This document shows, in pieces, positions 1-4,898 of a stretch of DNA of 6,505 bases. A program made the position numbers and the translations under genes. Origin of the DNA: Methanosarcinales archaeon (GTDB taxonomy: Archaea > Halobacteriota > Methanosarcinia > Methanosarcinales > Methanocomedenaceae). Where the stretch lies: positions 1 to 6,505 of the forward strand of contig DAOUWY010000110.1 of assembly GCA_030666885.1 (NCBI GenBank). The letters are read 5' to 3'. Each line of letters starts with the position of its first letter. Within the stretch, counting starts at the first letter, position 1. The notes under the pieces were generated by a model. The model did not search any database and had not been told where the DNA came from. It saw only the letters and a program-made list of their open reading frames with translations.

Positions 1-698
1 CTAATCTTGAACCATTCGGGGTATCCTCCAGTGTCGAAATATTGTCTCAACAGATGAATGATGTCTTGTTTGCGGGCAAGAAGGCTGTGATATGCTTTTT
101 CTATTTCCTTGAAATCACATAGGTTTTGGGGTCCTGTTTCACCAAGTAAGATATGGTGAAATTCCAGGAACTCCTGAAATGTCAATGGAAAAACATCTAT
201 GAATGTGATCCGCCCTGCCAGGCTTTCAGATGCATCCAGATAGAGAAGGCTCTTGGATGAACCTGATATGATGAATTTACATCCGGCATGTGCATCTACA
301 TAATACTTTAATTGTAACTGCCATCCTTTTTGAACATGAATTTCGTCCAGTAAGAAATACACCTTCTCTTTAGATGGATCCACACCTGTAAGTTCGTGGT
401 AAACGTTCAGGATGTCGTGAATGCTGTCGATTTTTCCGATGAGGTCATCGATCTTCACATAGACAATTTTTTTGGCATCTGAATATTCTAACAGATGATC
501 GATATACTGATAGAGTACGGTGGTCTTACCACTTCGCCGTATTCCTGTTAAGCAGATAATTCTCTCAAGTTTACTGAAGTCCTGTATTTTTTTGAGATAC
601 TCTGATCTTTGCACTCCTTTATCTACTGGTTCAACGCTTCCTGTTTGCCACCAGTAGTTCCTTTTTTGTAGGTAGGTGATTATAAATTCCCGGTCCAT
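1..698 (-). CDS. AAA_14-type ATPase (DUF4143 family), C-terminal part beyond the window edge
   Basis: The reading frame is open from the ATG at 698-696 to the left edge, giving 232 residues with no stop; the C-terminal part lies outside. Visible motifs, in order, are a Walker A loop at residues 52-60 (GIRRSGKTT), a Walker B strand at 113-121 (VYFLLDEIH), a sensor-like strand at 142-149 (FIISGSSK), the family signature at 158-177 (ESLAGR followed by FPLTFQEF), and GGYPEW at 224-229, where the DUF4143 region normally begins. This order is diagnostic of the archaeal and bacterial AAA_14/DUF4143 ATPases, a multi-copy family of about 400 residues whose substrates are mostly unknown. Many members are guessed to act with DNA-binding or toxin-like partners, but nothing here shows that. 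The start gives the expected short lead-in before Walker A. The gene is transcribed away from the rest of the window and is separated from cooC by more than 500 bases, so it is probably a single transcription unit. Confidence 0.9.
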   Translation of the reverse strand, partial: MDREFIITYLQKRNYWWQTGSVEPVDKGVQRSEYLKKIQDFSKLERIICLTGIRRSGKTTVLYQYIDHLLEYSDAKKIVYVKIDDLIGKIDSIHDILNVYHELTGVDPSKEKVYFLLDEIHVQKGWQLQLKYYVDAHAGCKFIISGSSKSLLYLDASESLAGRITFIDVFPLTFQEFLEFHHILLGETGPQNLCDFKEIEKAYHSLLARKQDIIHLLRQYFDTGGYPEWFKI

Positions 699-730
699 AT
701 TGCAAATATAATGTGCAATAATGATATAAA
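698..730 (-). promoter_or_regulatory. Promoter of the AAA_14 ATPase with operator-like dyad
   Basis: Read on the minus strand, a TATA-like box TTTATATC lies at 730-723, centred about 28 bases before the ATG at 698. By the usual archaeal spacing, transcription would start close to the start codon, giving a leaderless or nearly leaderless mRNA. This agrees with the lack of a Shine-Dalgarno site. Between box and gene lies a perfect inverted repeat, TATTGCA-N9-TGCAATA (698-720). A repressor bound there would cover the predicted transcription start. The dyad is seen directly; the regulatory role is inferred. Confidence 0.45.
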
Positions 731-1220
731 TGTTGCTTATTGTGTTTGCTGTGAAAGTTTATAACTTTTGAAGATTTGTAAAGTTCTTTGAAAAACGCTG
801 GCTAGCATGTATAGATATTCAACCTGAAAATTTATGGTCGTGTCCCTGACAAATGTTCACATCAGATGACTGGCATCCCTTTGAATTGGGACTCCGGAAT
901 GTTTACGGGAGTTTGGAGCAGCCACCCTGTTGTGGTATTGGAATTGTAGTATAAGACATGTGCCCCTTTAGTAAATGAATGAATTTCGGTAAAAGTGCTC
1001 TGATGCATTCAAGAGCAATAGACTTCTTCCAGGCATGGTATAATTTTGTTAAGTCGCATAAATCACTACGATTAATGGTAAATTGTGGGAACAAAAGATG
1101 GTTGCAAAGGACACCAGCTATGGCTTAAGAAACTTACAGACCATATCTGGACATTGAAATAATTATTACCATTCAGAGTGCCTGTTCAGTAAATCGGGTA
1201 CACGACCGAAAACCAAATCC
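699..1220. other. Long intergenic region between the AAA_14 ATPase and cooC
   Basis: This 522-base gap contains no open frame that I can support as a gene and no tRNA or rRNA. From left to right it holds the ATPase promoter and dyad (698-730), a short dyad AAAGTT-TAT-AACTTT (754-768), AT-rich sequence, and the inverted-repeat-bounded stretch at 836-1207. No hairpin followed by a T-run marks the end of the cooC transcript. Confidence 0.6.
836..1207. mobile_element. Possible MITE-like or degraded insertion element with imperfect terminal inverted repeats
   Basis: The left end reads GGTCGTGTCCCTGA (836-849). The right end, read on the opposite strand from 1207, is GGTCGTGTACCCGA. These match at 12 of 14 positions, including an unbroken first 8. 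The enclosed 372 bases carry stops in all frames over most of their length; the longest run is 63 codons on the minus strand (1094-903), which I cannot match to a known transposase. The right end lies only 13 bases beyond the cooC stop codon. I see no convincing target-site duplication. The short size and lack of a gene suggest a non-autonomous element or a decayed insertion sequence. The repeats are observed, and mobility is inferred from them alone. Confidence 0.35.
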
Positions 1221-1982
1221 CTATCTCAAAAATGAAACCAGCCGGACCTTAATCCCCTCAATAGCCGCCATCGCTGCCCCCCCTTCTTCCACAGGCGAGC
1301 GCCCAGCCAGATCAGCCTTAACAAGGGATCTGTCATAGGGTATGGTCCCCAATACCGGGATTCCCATATCTTCCAGTCTGGACCCCACTGCCCCTAACTC
1401 CTCCGCCTCCCCTGCCTTATTTATCACGGCAGCGAATTTCTCAACCCCAATATCAGTACCCAGCCTCTTTATCCTCTCAGCAGTCTCAAGACTGCGCGCG
1501 CCTGGTTCCACCACCACTATCATCAGATCGATGCCCCTCGTCGTTCCCCTGCCCAGATGCTCAATACCAGCCTCCATATCCATAATAACCACAGACGATT
1601 CCCTTAACACCACATGCCGCAGCAGTGCCCGCAGGAAAGATGATGCAGGACACATACATCCACTACCGCCACTGTCCACAGTCCCCATCACCAGCATTCT
1701 CACACCATCGGGCCCCACCACACCAAACCGCTCAACCACATCATCCACCTTCGGGTTAAGTTTGAACATCCCGGCAGGTCCACCCGCCCTCTCGTCAATC
1801 AGATCCTCATACTTGGTCAGGGGCAGAGGAGGTTTATCAATACCCAGTGCAGAGGCAAGGTTCATATCAGGGTCGGCATCAATGGCCAGCACATCCATTC
1901 CGTCACGTGCCATAAACCTTGCCAGTGTACCTGCCAGAGTGGTCTTGCCCACGCCGCCCTTACCAGTAATAGCGATTTTCAT
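1221..1982 (-). CDS. cooC: CooC-like carbon monoxide dehydrogenase maturation ATPase
   Basis: This cytosolic P-loop ATPase of the MinD/SIMIBI class has 253 residues, a normal length for CooC. Residues 7-15 (GKGGVGKTT) form the deviant Walker A loop with signature lysine K8. DADPDMNL (35-42) is the switch I/ligand region, and DMEAGIEHLGRG (135-146) is Walker B with switch II. The pair C109-M-C111 followed by P is the CxC motif by which CooC dimers bind a metal ion. In the known family, ATP hydrolysis by CooC drives nickel insertion into the C-cluster of Ni-CO dehydrogenase; in methanogens this would be the acetyl-CoA decarbonylase/synthase complex. No CODH gene is visible here. The start is fixed by the conserved MKIAITGKGG opening, although no clear SD precedes it. 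The gene follows the phosphoesterase by 19 bases, so it is probably co-transcribed and possibly translated by reinitiation. A paralogue maturing another metalloenzyme is possible. Confidence 0.85.
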   Translation of the reverse strand: MKIAITGKGGVGKTTLAGTLARFMARDGMDVLAIDADPDMNLASALGIDKPPLPLTKYEDLIDERAGGPAGMFKLNPKVDDVVERFGVVGPDGVRMLVMGTVDSGGSGCMCPASSFLRALLRHVVLRESSVVIMDMEAGIEHLGRGTTRGIDLMIVVVEPGARSLETAERIKRLGTDIGVEKFAAVINKAGEAEELGAVGSRLEDMGIPVLGTIPYDRSLVKADLAGRSPVEEGGAAMAAIEGIKVRLVSFLR

Positions 1983-2001
1983 AGTTTTTCAAGCCGTAAC
2001 C

Positions 2002-2634
2002 TTATACTTCAATGAGTTCCACGCTAACATCATCGTTCATAGTAATCAGTGCCCCATACCCTTTGGATGCTTCGCCCGGATTTACCACGATCGTATTGCC
2101 TGCCTTGGTAATACCCCTGGCCTCGTGGATGTGTCCGCATACAACAAGGGCGAAACTATTAACGAACTTCGCTATCGCCTGGCTGCCAACATGTCCCACT
2201 GGCAGCTCATCACTATAGCCATATGGAGGGGCGTGACTGATCAGTACGTTTCTTATGCCTGAACATTCATCAAGCAGCTTCTCCAGGGACTGTTCAATAT
2301 CTTTATCAGTAAGTTCGAATGGAGTATCGAACGGGGTGGCATTGGACCCACCCAGCCCCATGAAGTTCACATCACCAATGGTATGGCAGCTCTTATGCAG
2401 GTTGATAGCCTTTGAGTCGTCCAGTACTTCCAGGATATCCACAGGGTCGCAGTTGCCAGGTACTGCCAGGACCGGTACATCGAACATGTTGATGAATTCA
2501 AGGGCTTTCCCGGCGGGTCCGAAGTTGGTGATATCACCTGTTATTAATACTGCATCGACCTCACCGGCGCACTGTTGCAGTGCCTCGACCTTTGAATAGT
2601 CACCATGCAAGTCTGATAATGCAAGATATTTCAT
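2002..2634 (-). CDS. Calcineurin-like metallophosphoesterase (archaeal Icc-related type)
   Basis: The protein has 210 residues and all the metal-binding motifs of the calcineurin-like fold: SDLHGD (7-12, with D8 and H10), GDITNFG (33-39, D34), GNCD (60-63, N61), SHAPP (133-137, H134) and CGHIHEARG (166-174, H168 and H170). These would bind two divalent metals in the cytosol. The GNCD form, with cysteine in place of the more common histidine, resembles the archaeal Icc-related phosphoesterases (COG2129-like). Their substrate is unknown; cyclic nucleotides or phosphodiesters are possibilities that the sequence cannot settle. The start at 2634 is supported by an SD-like GAGGT and by the expected position of SDLHGD. 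It is the first gene of a probable operon with the CooC-like ATPase 19 bases downstream. It diverges from trmY. Confidence 0.88.
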   Translation of the reverse strand: MKYLALSDLHGDYSKVEALQQCAGEVDAVLITGDITNFGPAGKALEFINMFDVPVLAVPGNCDPVDILEVLDDSKAINLHKSCHTIGDVNFMGLGGSNATPFDTPFELTDKDIEQSLEKLLDECSGIRNVLISHAPPYGYSDELPVGHVGSQAIAKFVNSFALVVCGHIHEARGITKAGNTIVVNPGEASKGYGALITMNDDVSVELIEV

Positions 2635-2699
2635 ACAATTACCTCAATACATATCATTTTGGGTTAGACAGATATATGTCTTATGCATTTTACTTTAAC
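2635..2699. promoter_or_regulatory. Divergent promoter region between the phosphoesterase and trmY
   Basis: Only 65 bases separate the two start codons. The sequence GACAGATATATGTC (2667-2680) includes an AT core, GATATATG, that can serve as a TATA box on either strand. For trmY it is centred about 26 bases before the ATG at 2700, predicting a leaderless transcript, consistent with the lack of an SD there. For the phosphoesterase it is about 40 bases before the start, giving a short leader that would still contain the SD at 2641-2645. A single shared box is inferred, because no second clear box is visible. Confidence 0.45.
2641..2645 (-). promoter_or_regulatory. Ribosome binding site of the phosphoesterase
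   Basis: On the minus strand GAGGT lies six bases before the ATG at 2634. It complements the 3' end of archaeal 16S rRNA and supports this start. By contrast, neither the divergent trmY nor the downstream cooC has a clear SD. Confidence 0.6.
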
Positions 2700-3308
2700 A
2701 TGCGAGAGTTCATTGTAGTAGGGCACAAAGCGCGCACCGACGGGAATTTTAACCTGAACGACCTGCCCGGCAGCGGCGGCAGGATTGATATTTTATGCCG
2801 ATGTGTAAATTCCGCACTGTTTTTAAGTCATGACCTGCGGCGGGATGTGACAATATACCTGGTACTGCTGGGTGAACCGGATTTGCCAAGGATCGTGAAG
2901 TTCGAAGGGGAGAATGTGAGATACCTGAACCCTGATGAGCGCAGCAGCGGTTCCCTTATCAAAAAAGCACTGGAAAAAAGTGCCATTCCCAGATGGAGGG
3001 AATCCACGCGCGGAGTATGGATACGGCTGGGGGGCCTTGCAGACCTGCTGGAAGAAGTACTTACTGAAGAAAAAAGGCTGTTCTATCTGCTGGAAGATGG
3101 TGGAGACATCCGGGATGTGTTTGAAGAAAACATGCCAGAGAATACTGTTTTCGTGCTGGGTGACCACACAGGTATGACACCTGGAGAAGAAACTGTGATA
3201 CAGGATTCAGATGCAAAGACCATCAATGTTGGCCCGTTAAGTTTGCATGCTGACCACTGCATCATACTGGTGAATAACGAAATAGACCGAACTCCCGGTA
3301 CGACCTGA
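2700..3308 (+). CDS. trmY: tRNA (pseudouridine(54)-N(1))-methyltransferase TrmY
   Basis: The enzyme methylates N1 of pseudouridine 54 in the T-loop of archaeal tRNA, using S-adenosylmethionine, to give m1-pseudouridine. It belongs to the SPOUT (knotted) methyltransferases. The 202-residue product matches what I recall of characterised TrmY proteins: the MREF opening, NLNDLPGSGGRIDILCRC (18-35), LSHDLRRDV (42-50), NPDER (77-81), the SAM-binding segment VFVLGDHTG (150-158), and the C-terminal knot PLSLHADHCI (179-188). The ATG at 2700 was chosen over in-frame ATGs upstream (2580, 2676) because the family begins at MREF, the longer forms would overlap the divergent gene, and a TATA-like box lies at leaderless spacing. 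The gene is probably monocistronic. Its stop is only 20 bases from the end of the convergent coiled-coil gene, and no T-run follows it on the plus strand. Confidence 0.93.
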   Translation: MREFIVVGHKARTDGNFNLNDLPGSGGRIDILCRCVNSALFLSHDLRRDVTIYLVLLGEPDLPRIVKFEGENVRYLNPDERSSGSLIKKALEKSAIPRWRESTRGVWIRLGGLADLLEEVLTEEKRLFYLLEDGGDIRDVFEENMPENTVFVLGDHTGMTPGEETVIQDSDAKTINVGPLSLHADHCIILVNNEIDRTPGTT

Positions 3309-3315
3309 TAATACG

Positions 3316-3342
3316 AAAAAAGGCGGGATTAGAGTAATCCCG
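3316..3342 (-). terminator. Hairpin plus T-run ending the coiled-coil gene
   Basis: CGGGATTA (3324-3331), a three-base loop and TAATCCCG (3335-3342) form a perfect 8-bp stem. On the minus strand the hairpin is followed after two bases by six T residues (3321-3316). The stop codon of the coiled-coil gene (3331-3329) lies inside the stem. Archaeal termination depends mainly on the U-tract, so the polarity favours the minus-strand gene. No T-run follows on the plus side to serve trmY. Confidence 0.65.
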
Positions 3343-4189
3343 ACCTCTGTAGAACAAACAGGTCTTCTGTACTGATCTTTTCGCCAAGTTTAAACTGGGA
3401 ATATATTTCTTCCGCTTCCTTCTTGGCCTGGGCTTTGACAACAGATTCCCTACCCTTCCTGCCTTTTCGTTTAAGACCGATTATCAGTTTATCAAAATCA
3501 CGTATCTCTTTCTGGGTCTTAATGAAAAGCCTGTGCTGTTCATCAGCAGACTCCTGTATTTTGACAAAATCCTTGTGTACTTTATCCGATTCCGCCCTGA
3601 TCTTATCAGCTTCCTTGAAGGTCTTAATCATCTTTTCATGATATTCCTGGGCAGACTCTGCATATTCCTTTACTTCTTCGTGATACACGGAAGCCTCATC
3701 TTTTGATTTCTGGGCTTCTTCAAGTAATGTCTTGAGTTCCAGGTTACTTTCAAGCTGGTCCTTTTTCCCTTTAAACTCTTCTATGAGATGACCGATTTTC
3801 TCCACCAGTTCACGTTCTTTATTTGAGTCCATCACTCTGGTCATCTGCTCAAACTCAAGATGGTCTATCTCCTTCTTGAGATCTTTTAGAGATGGTCCGT
3901 CACTCAGGTGCAGGTCCTTCCTGAGTTTATCTACCTGTGCATAGACCTTACTGGCCTTTTCATTCACTTCATCGCGCTTGGCCTTATTCTCACTGACTAA
4001 TGTATTATTAGTATCCCTCAGGTTCTTGAGTTCCTGGGCTTCATCAATGAGTTCCTTTGTGCGCTTGTTAAGTTCATTTCGTTTGCTTGCTAACGTACTT
4101 GCTTCAGTGTTGAGCTTGTTACGTATTTCTTTATATTCTTCAGATTTAACACTTAAATCTGCCTTTCTGGTTTGAAGTTCTTGTAGCAT
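3329..4189 (-). CDS. Archaeal coiled-coil protein of the COG1340 type
   Basis: The 286-residue product is strongly charged and almost wholly helical, with heptad-like spacing of Leu, Ile and Val from about residue 1 to 235. It is rich in Lys and Glu and contains no signal peptide or membrane segment. One likely break falls near residues 95-100 (HLSDGPS). A basic patch, LKRKGRKGRE, lies around residues 239-248. It is followed by a compact C-terminal tail, EEIYSQFKLGEKISTEDLFVLQRSGLL in shape, whose LGEKISTEDLFVLQ segment is typical of a protein conserved across Euryarchaea and classed as an uncharacterised coiled-coil family (COG1340). Homologues have sometimes been labelled phosphoserine phosphatase, but no HAD motif (DxDxT) is present here, so I reject that name. 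The role is unknown; the basic patch would suit RNA, ribosome or nucleoid contacts, which is inference. The start is supported by GGAGG 11 bases upstream. The gene is monocistronic, with a long leader and its own terminator. Confidence 0.8.
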   Translation of the reverse strand: MLQELQTRKADLSVKSEEYKEIRNKLNTEASTLASKRNELNKRTKELIDEAQELKNLRDTNNTLVSENKAKRDEVNEKASKVYAQVDKLRKDLHLSDGPSLKDLKKEIDHLEFEQMTRVMDSNKERELVEKIGHLIEEFKGKKDQLESNLELKTLLEEAQKSKDEASVYHEEVKEYAESAQEYHEKMIKTFKEADKIRAESDKVHKDFVKIQESADEQHRLFIKTQKEIRDFDKLIIGLKRKGRKGRESVVKAQAKKEAEEIYSQFKLGEKISTEDLFVLQRSGLL

Positions 4190-4200
4190 TACCTGTTAGT

Positions 4201-4205
4201 CCTCC
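4201..4205 (-). promoter_or_regulatory. Ribosome binding site of the coiled-coil gene
   Basis: On the minus strand GGAGG lies 11 bases before the ATG at 4189, somewhat farther than usual. It sits immediately downstream of a leader hairpin (4226-4210), so its accessibility could depend on leader folding. No in-frame alternative start lies nearer. Confidence 0.55.
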
Positions 4206-4364
4206 TTTTCCAGCTAATAACGCTGGTATTTTTTTGTATCTCATAATGGACGATACAACATTTTGATAGCCGAGCAAGCTACCGCTTTTTTGGCTGGTGG
4301 ATTGGTATTCCCAATCATTTGCCCAATCCATATTACTCTTATAATGAAGGGATAAGATTTAAAG
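4206..4364 (-). promoter_or_regulatory. Promoter and long structured leader of the coiled-coil gene
   Basis: On the minus strand a TATA-like CTTTAAATC lies at 4364-4356, and a weaker ATTATAAG lies about 20 bases further on. Either predicts a leader of roughly 125-145 bases, unusual in a region where other genes look leaderless. In transcript order the leader holds two copies of GATTGG (4328-4323 and 4316-4311), a CCAATC that can pair with either copy (4305-4300), a dyad TTGTATC-N11-GATACAA (4234-4258), and a 5-bp hairpin CCAGC/GCTGG with a seven-base loop (4226-4210) just before the SD. No known riboswitch consensus is recognisable. Confidence 0.4.
4210..4235 (+). terminator. Terminator-like hairpin and T-run on the plus strand
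   Basis: On the plus strand CCAGC (4210-4214) and GCTGG (4222-4226) form a 5-bp stem, with seven T residues at 4229-4235. No plus-strand gene ends here. It could limit plus-strand read-through from trmY, which has no terminator of its own, or it may matter only as a hairpin in the minus-strand leader. Confidence 0.25.
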
Positions 4365-4419
4365 AATATTGATAAATTGATTGTTTTTTTTTAATAAAAA
4401 GAGGAATAAGCATTCTTGC

Positions 4420-4436
4420 ATTTATCAGGGATAAAT
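4420..4436. repeat. Perfect short dyad, 7-bp arms
   Basis: ATTTATC-AGG-GATAAAT reads as a perfect 7-bp stem with a three-base loop. It lies roughly 60-70 bases upstream of the coiled-coil gene's putative TATA box and far upstream of the TPR gene. It could be a regulator-binding site or a chance palindrome in AT-rich DNA. Confidence 0.4.
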
Positions 4437-4553
4437 CTATAAAACCCTTACCTCCAACCTGATTCGTTCAATATAATCCTGGAAATCTGTAAATCTCTTC
4501 ACCATCAAGCAATAATGGATACTCCGGTGAATATTCTTTTAAATAAGGGCATC

Positions 4554-4706
4554 CTTATTAACCTTTTCGGAGGATTTGGCATTGCACATTTTATCGATAC
4601 TTTTGTAAACAGGCGAGTTAAATAAAGTATTTGTAACTATTCAGCCACCCTATAAACAGTTTACTTCTGAAAAACAGCTAACAGTATCTCCGAAAAACTT
4701 AATAAC
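4554..4706. repeat. Imperfect long inverted repeat, possible structured RNA or small mobile element
   Basis: The left arm CTTATTAACCTTTTCGGAG (4554-4572) matches the reverse complement of the right arm (4688-4706) at 16 of 19 positions, including nine in a row (TTTTCGGAG). Nested inside are GATAC/GTATC (4596-4600 with 4684-4688) and GTAAAC/GTTTAC (4605-4610 with 4659-4664), in an order compatible with a single fold, apart from a one-base overlap at 4688. A TATA-like TTTAAATA lies just outside the left arm (about 4542-4549). The pairing is seen directly; whether it is an RNA, a MITE or chance in AT-rich DNA is open. Confidence 0.35.
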
Positions 4707-4786
4707 TTTATTTGGTTTCATTTATTTCTCATTCTAACTCAAAATTCGGAAACATGAGAAAGATGTCGTATTAACCCTCGATTATA

Positions 4787-4884
4787 CTTATAAAGATATT
4801 TGTGGTGATTTTGAAAAAACATTATACACTTTGGTTGCAAGCTAATAGTAATTCTTCTTCCATAAACCATATGTAAGTGGGAGG
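4787..4884 (+). promoter_or_regulatory. Candidate promoter and ribosome binding site of the TPR gene
   Basis: A TATA-like CTTATAAA (4787-4794) predicts a transcription start near 4817 and a leader of about 80 bases. GGGAGG (4879-4884) is a strong SD match but stands 14 bases before the ATG at 4899, which is long. An in-frame TGA at 4890-4892 rules out any earlier start, so the spacing is real if the ATG is right. Confidence 0.4.
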
Positions 4885-4898
4885 GCTATTGATTAACG

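Larger units (their letters stand above)
4332..4898. other. AT-rich intergenic region without a convincing gene
   Basis: Between the coiled-coil gene's promoter and the TPR gene lie about 560 AT-rich bases. From left to right they contain a run of nine T residues (4384-4392), a perfect dyad at 4420-4436, a larger imperfect inverted repeat (4554-4572 with 4688-4706), and possible promoter elements for the TPR gene. The longest plausible small frame (4515-4625, 36 codons) has no SD and is not supported. No tRNA is visible. Confidence 0.6.

Noticed and set aside
903..1094. A 63-codon frame on the minus strand inside the inverted-repeat-bounded stretch
   Set aside because: No SD, no recognisable domain, and it lies within a probably non-coding or decayed element. 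It could be a transposase remnant, but I could not identify it.
1342..2262. A 306-codon open frame on the plus strand
   Set aside because: It is antisense to the CooC-like ATPase and the phosphoesterase, both with full catalytic motifs. Its translation is Ser/Thr/Pro-rich low-complexity sequence expected from a shadow frame.
2580..2699. Longer N-terminal extension for TrmY
   Set aside because: The family begins at MREF. The extension would overlap the divergent phosphoesterase start and cover the TATA-like box.
4146..4331. A 61-codon minus-strand frame overlapping the start of the coiled-coil gene
   Set aside because: It overlaps the coiled-coil gene in another frame, has no SD, and its composition reflects the leader repeats. 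A regulatory leader peptide is conceivable but unsupported.
4515..4625. A 36-codon plus-strand frame (MDTPVNILLNKG...) in the long gap
   Set aside because: There is no SD, no clear promoter at the right spacing, and it overlaps the inverted-repeat region. A frame of this length is expected by chance.
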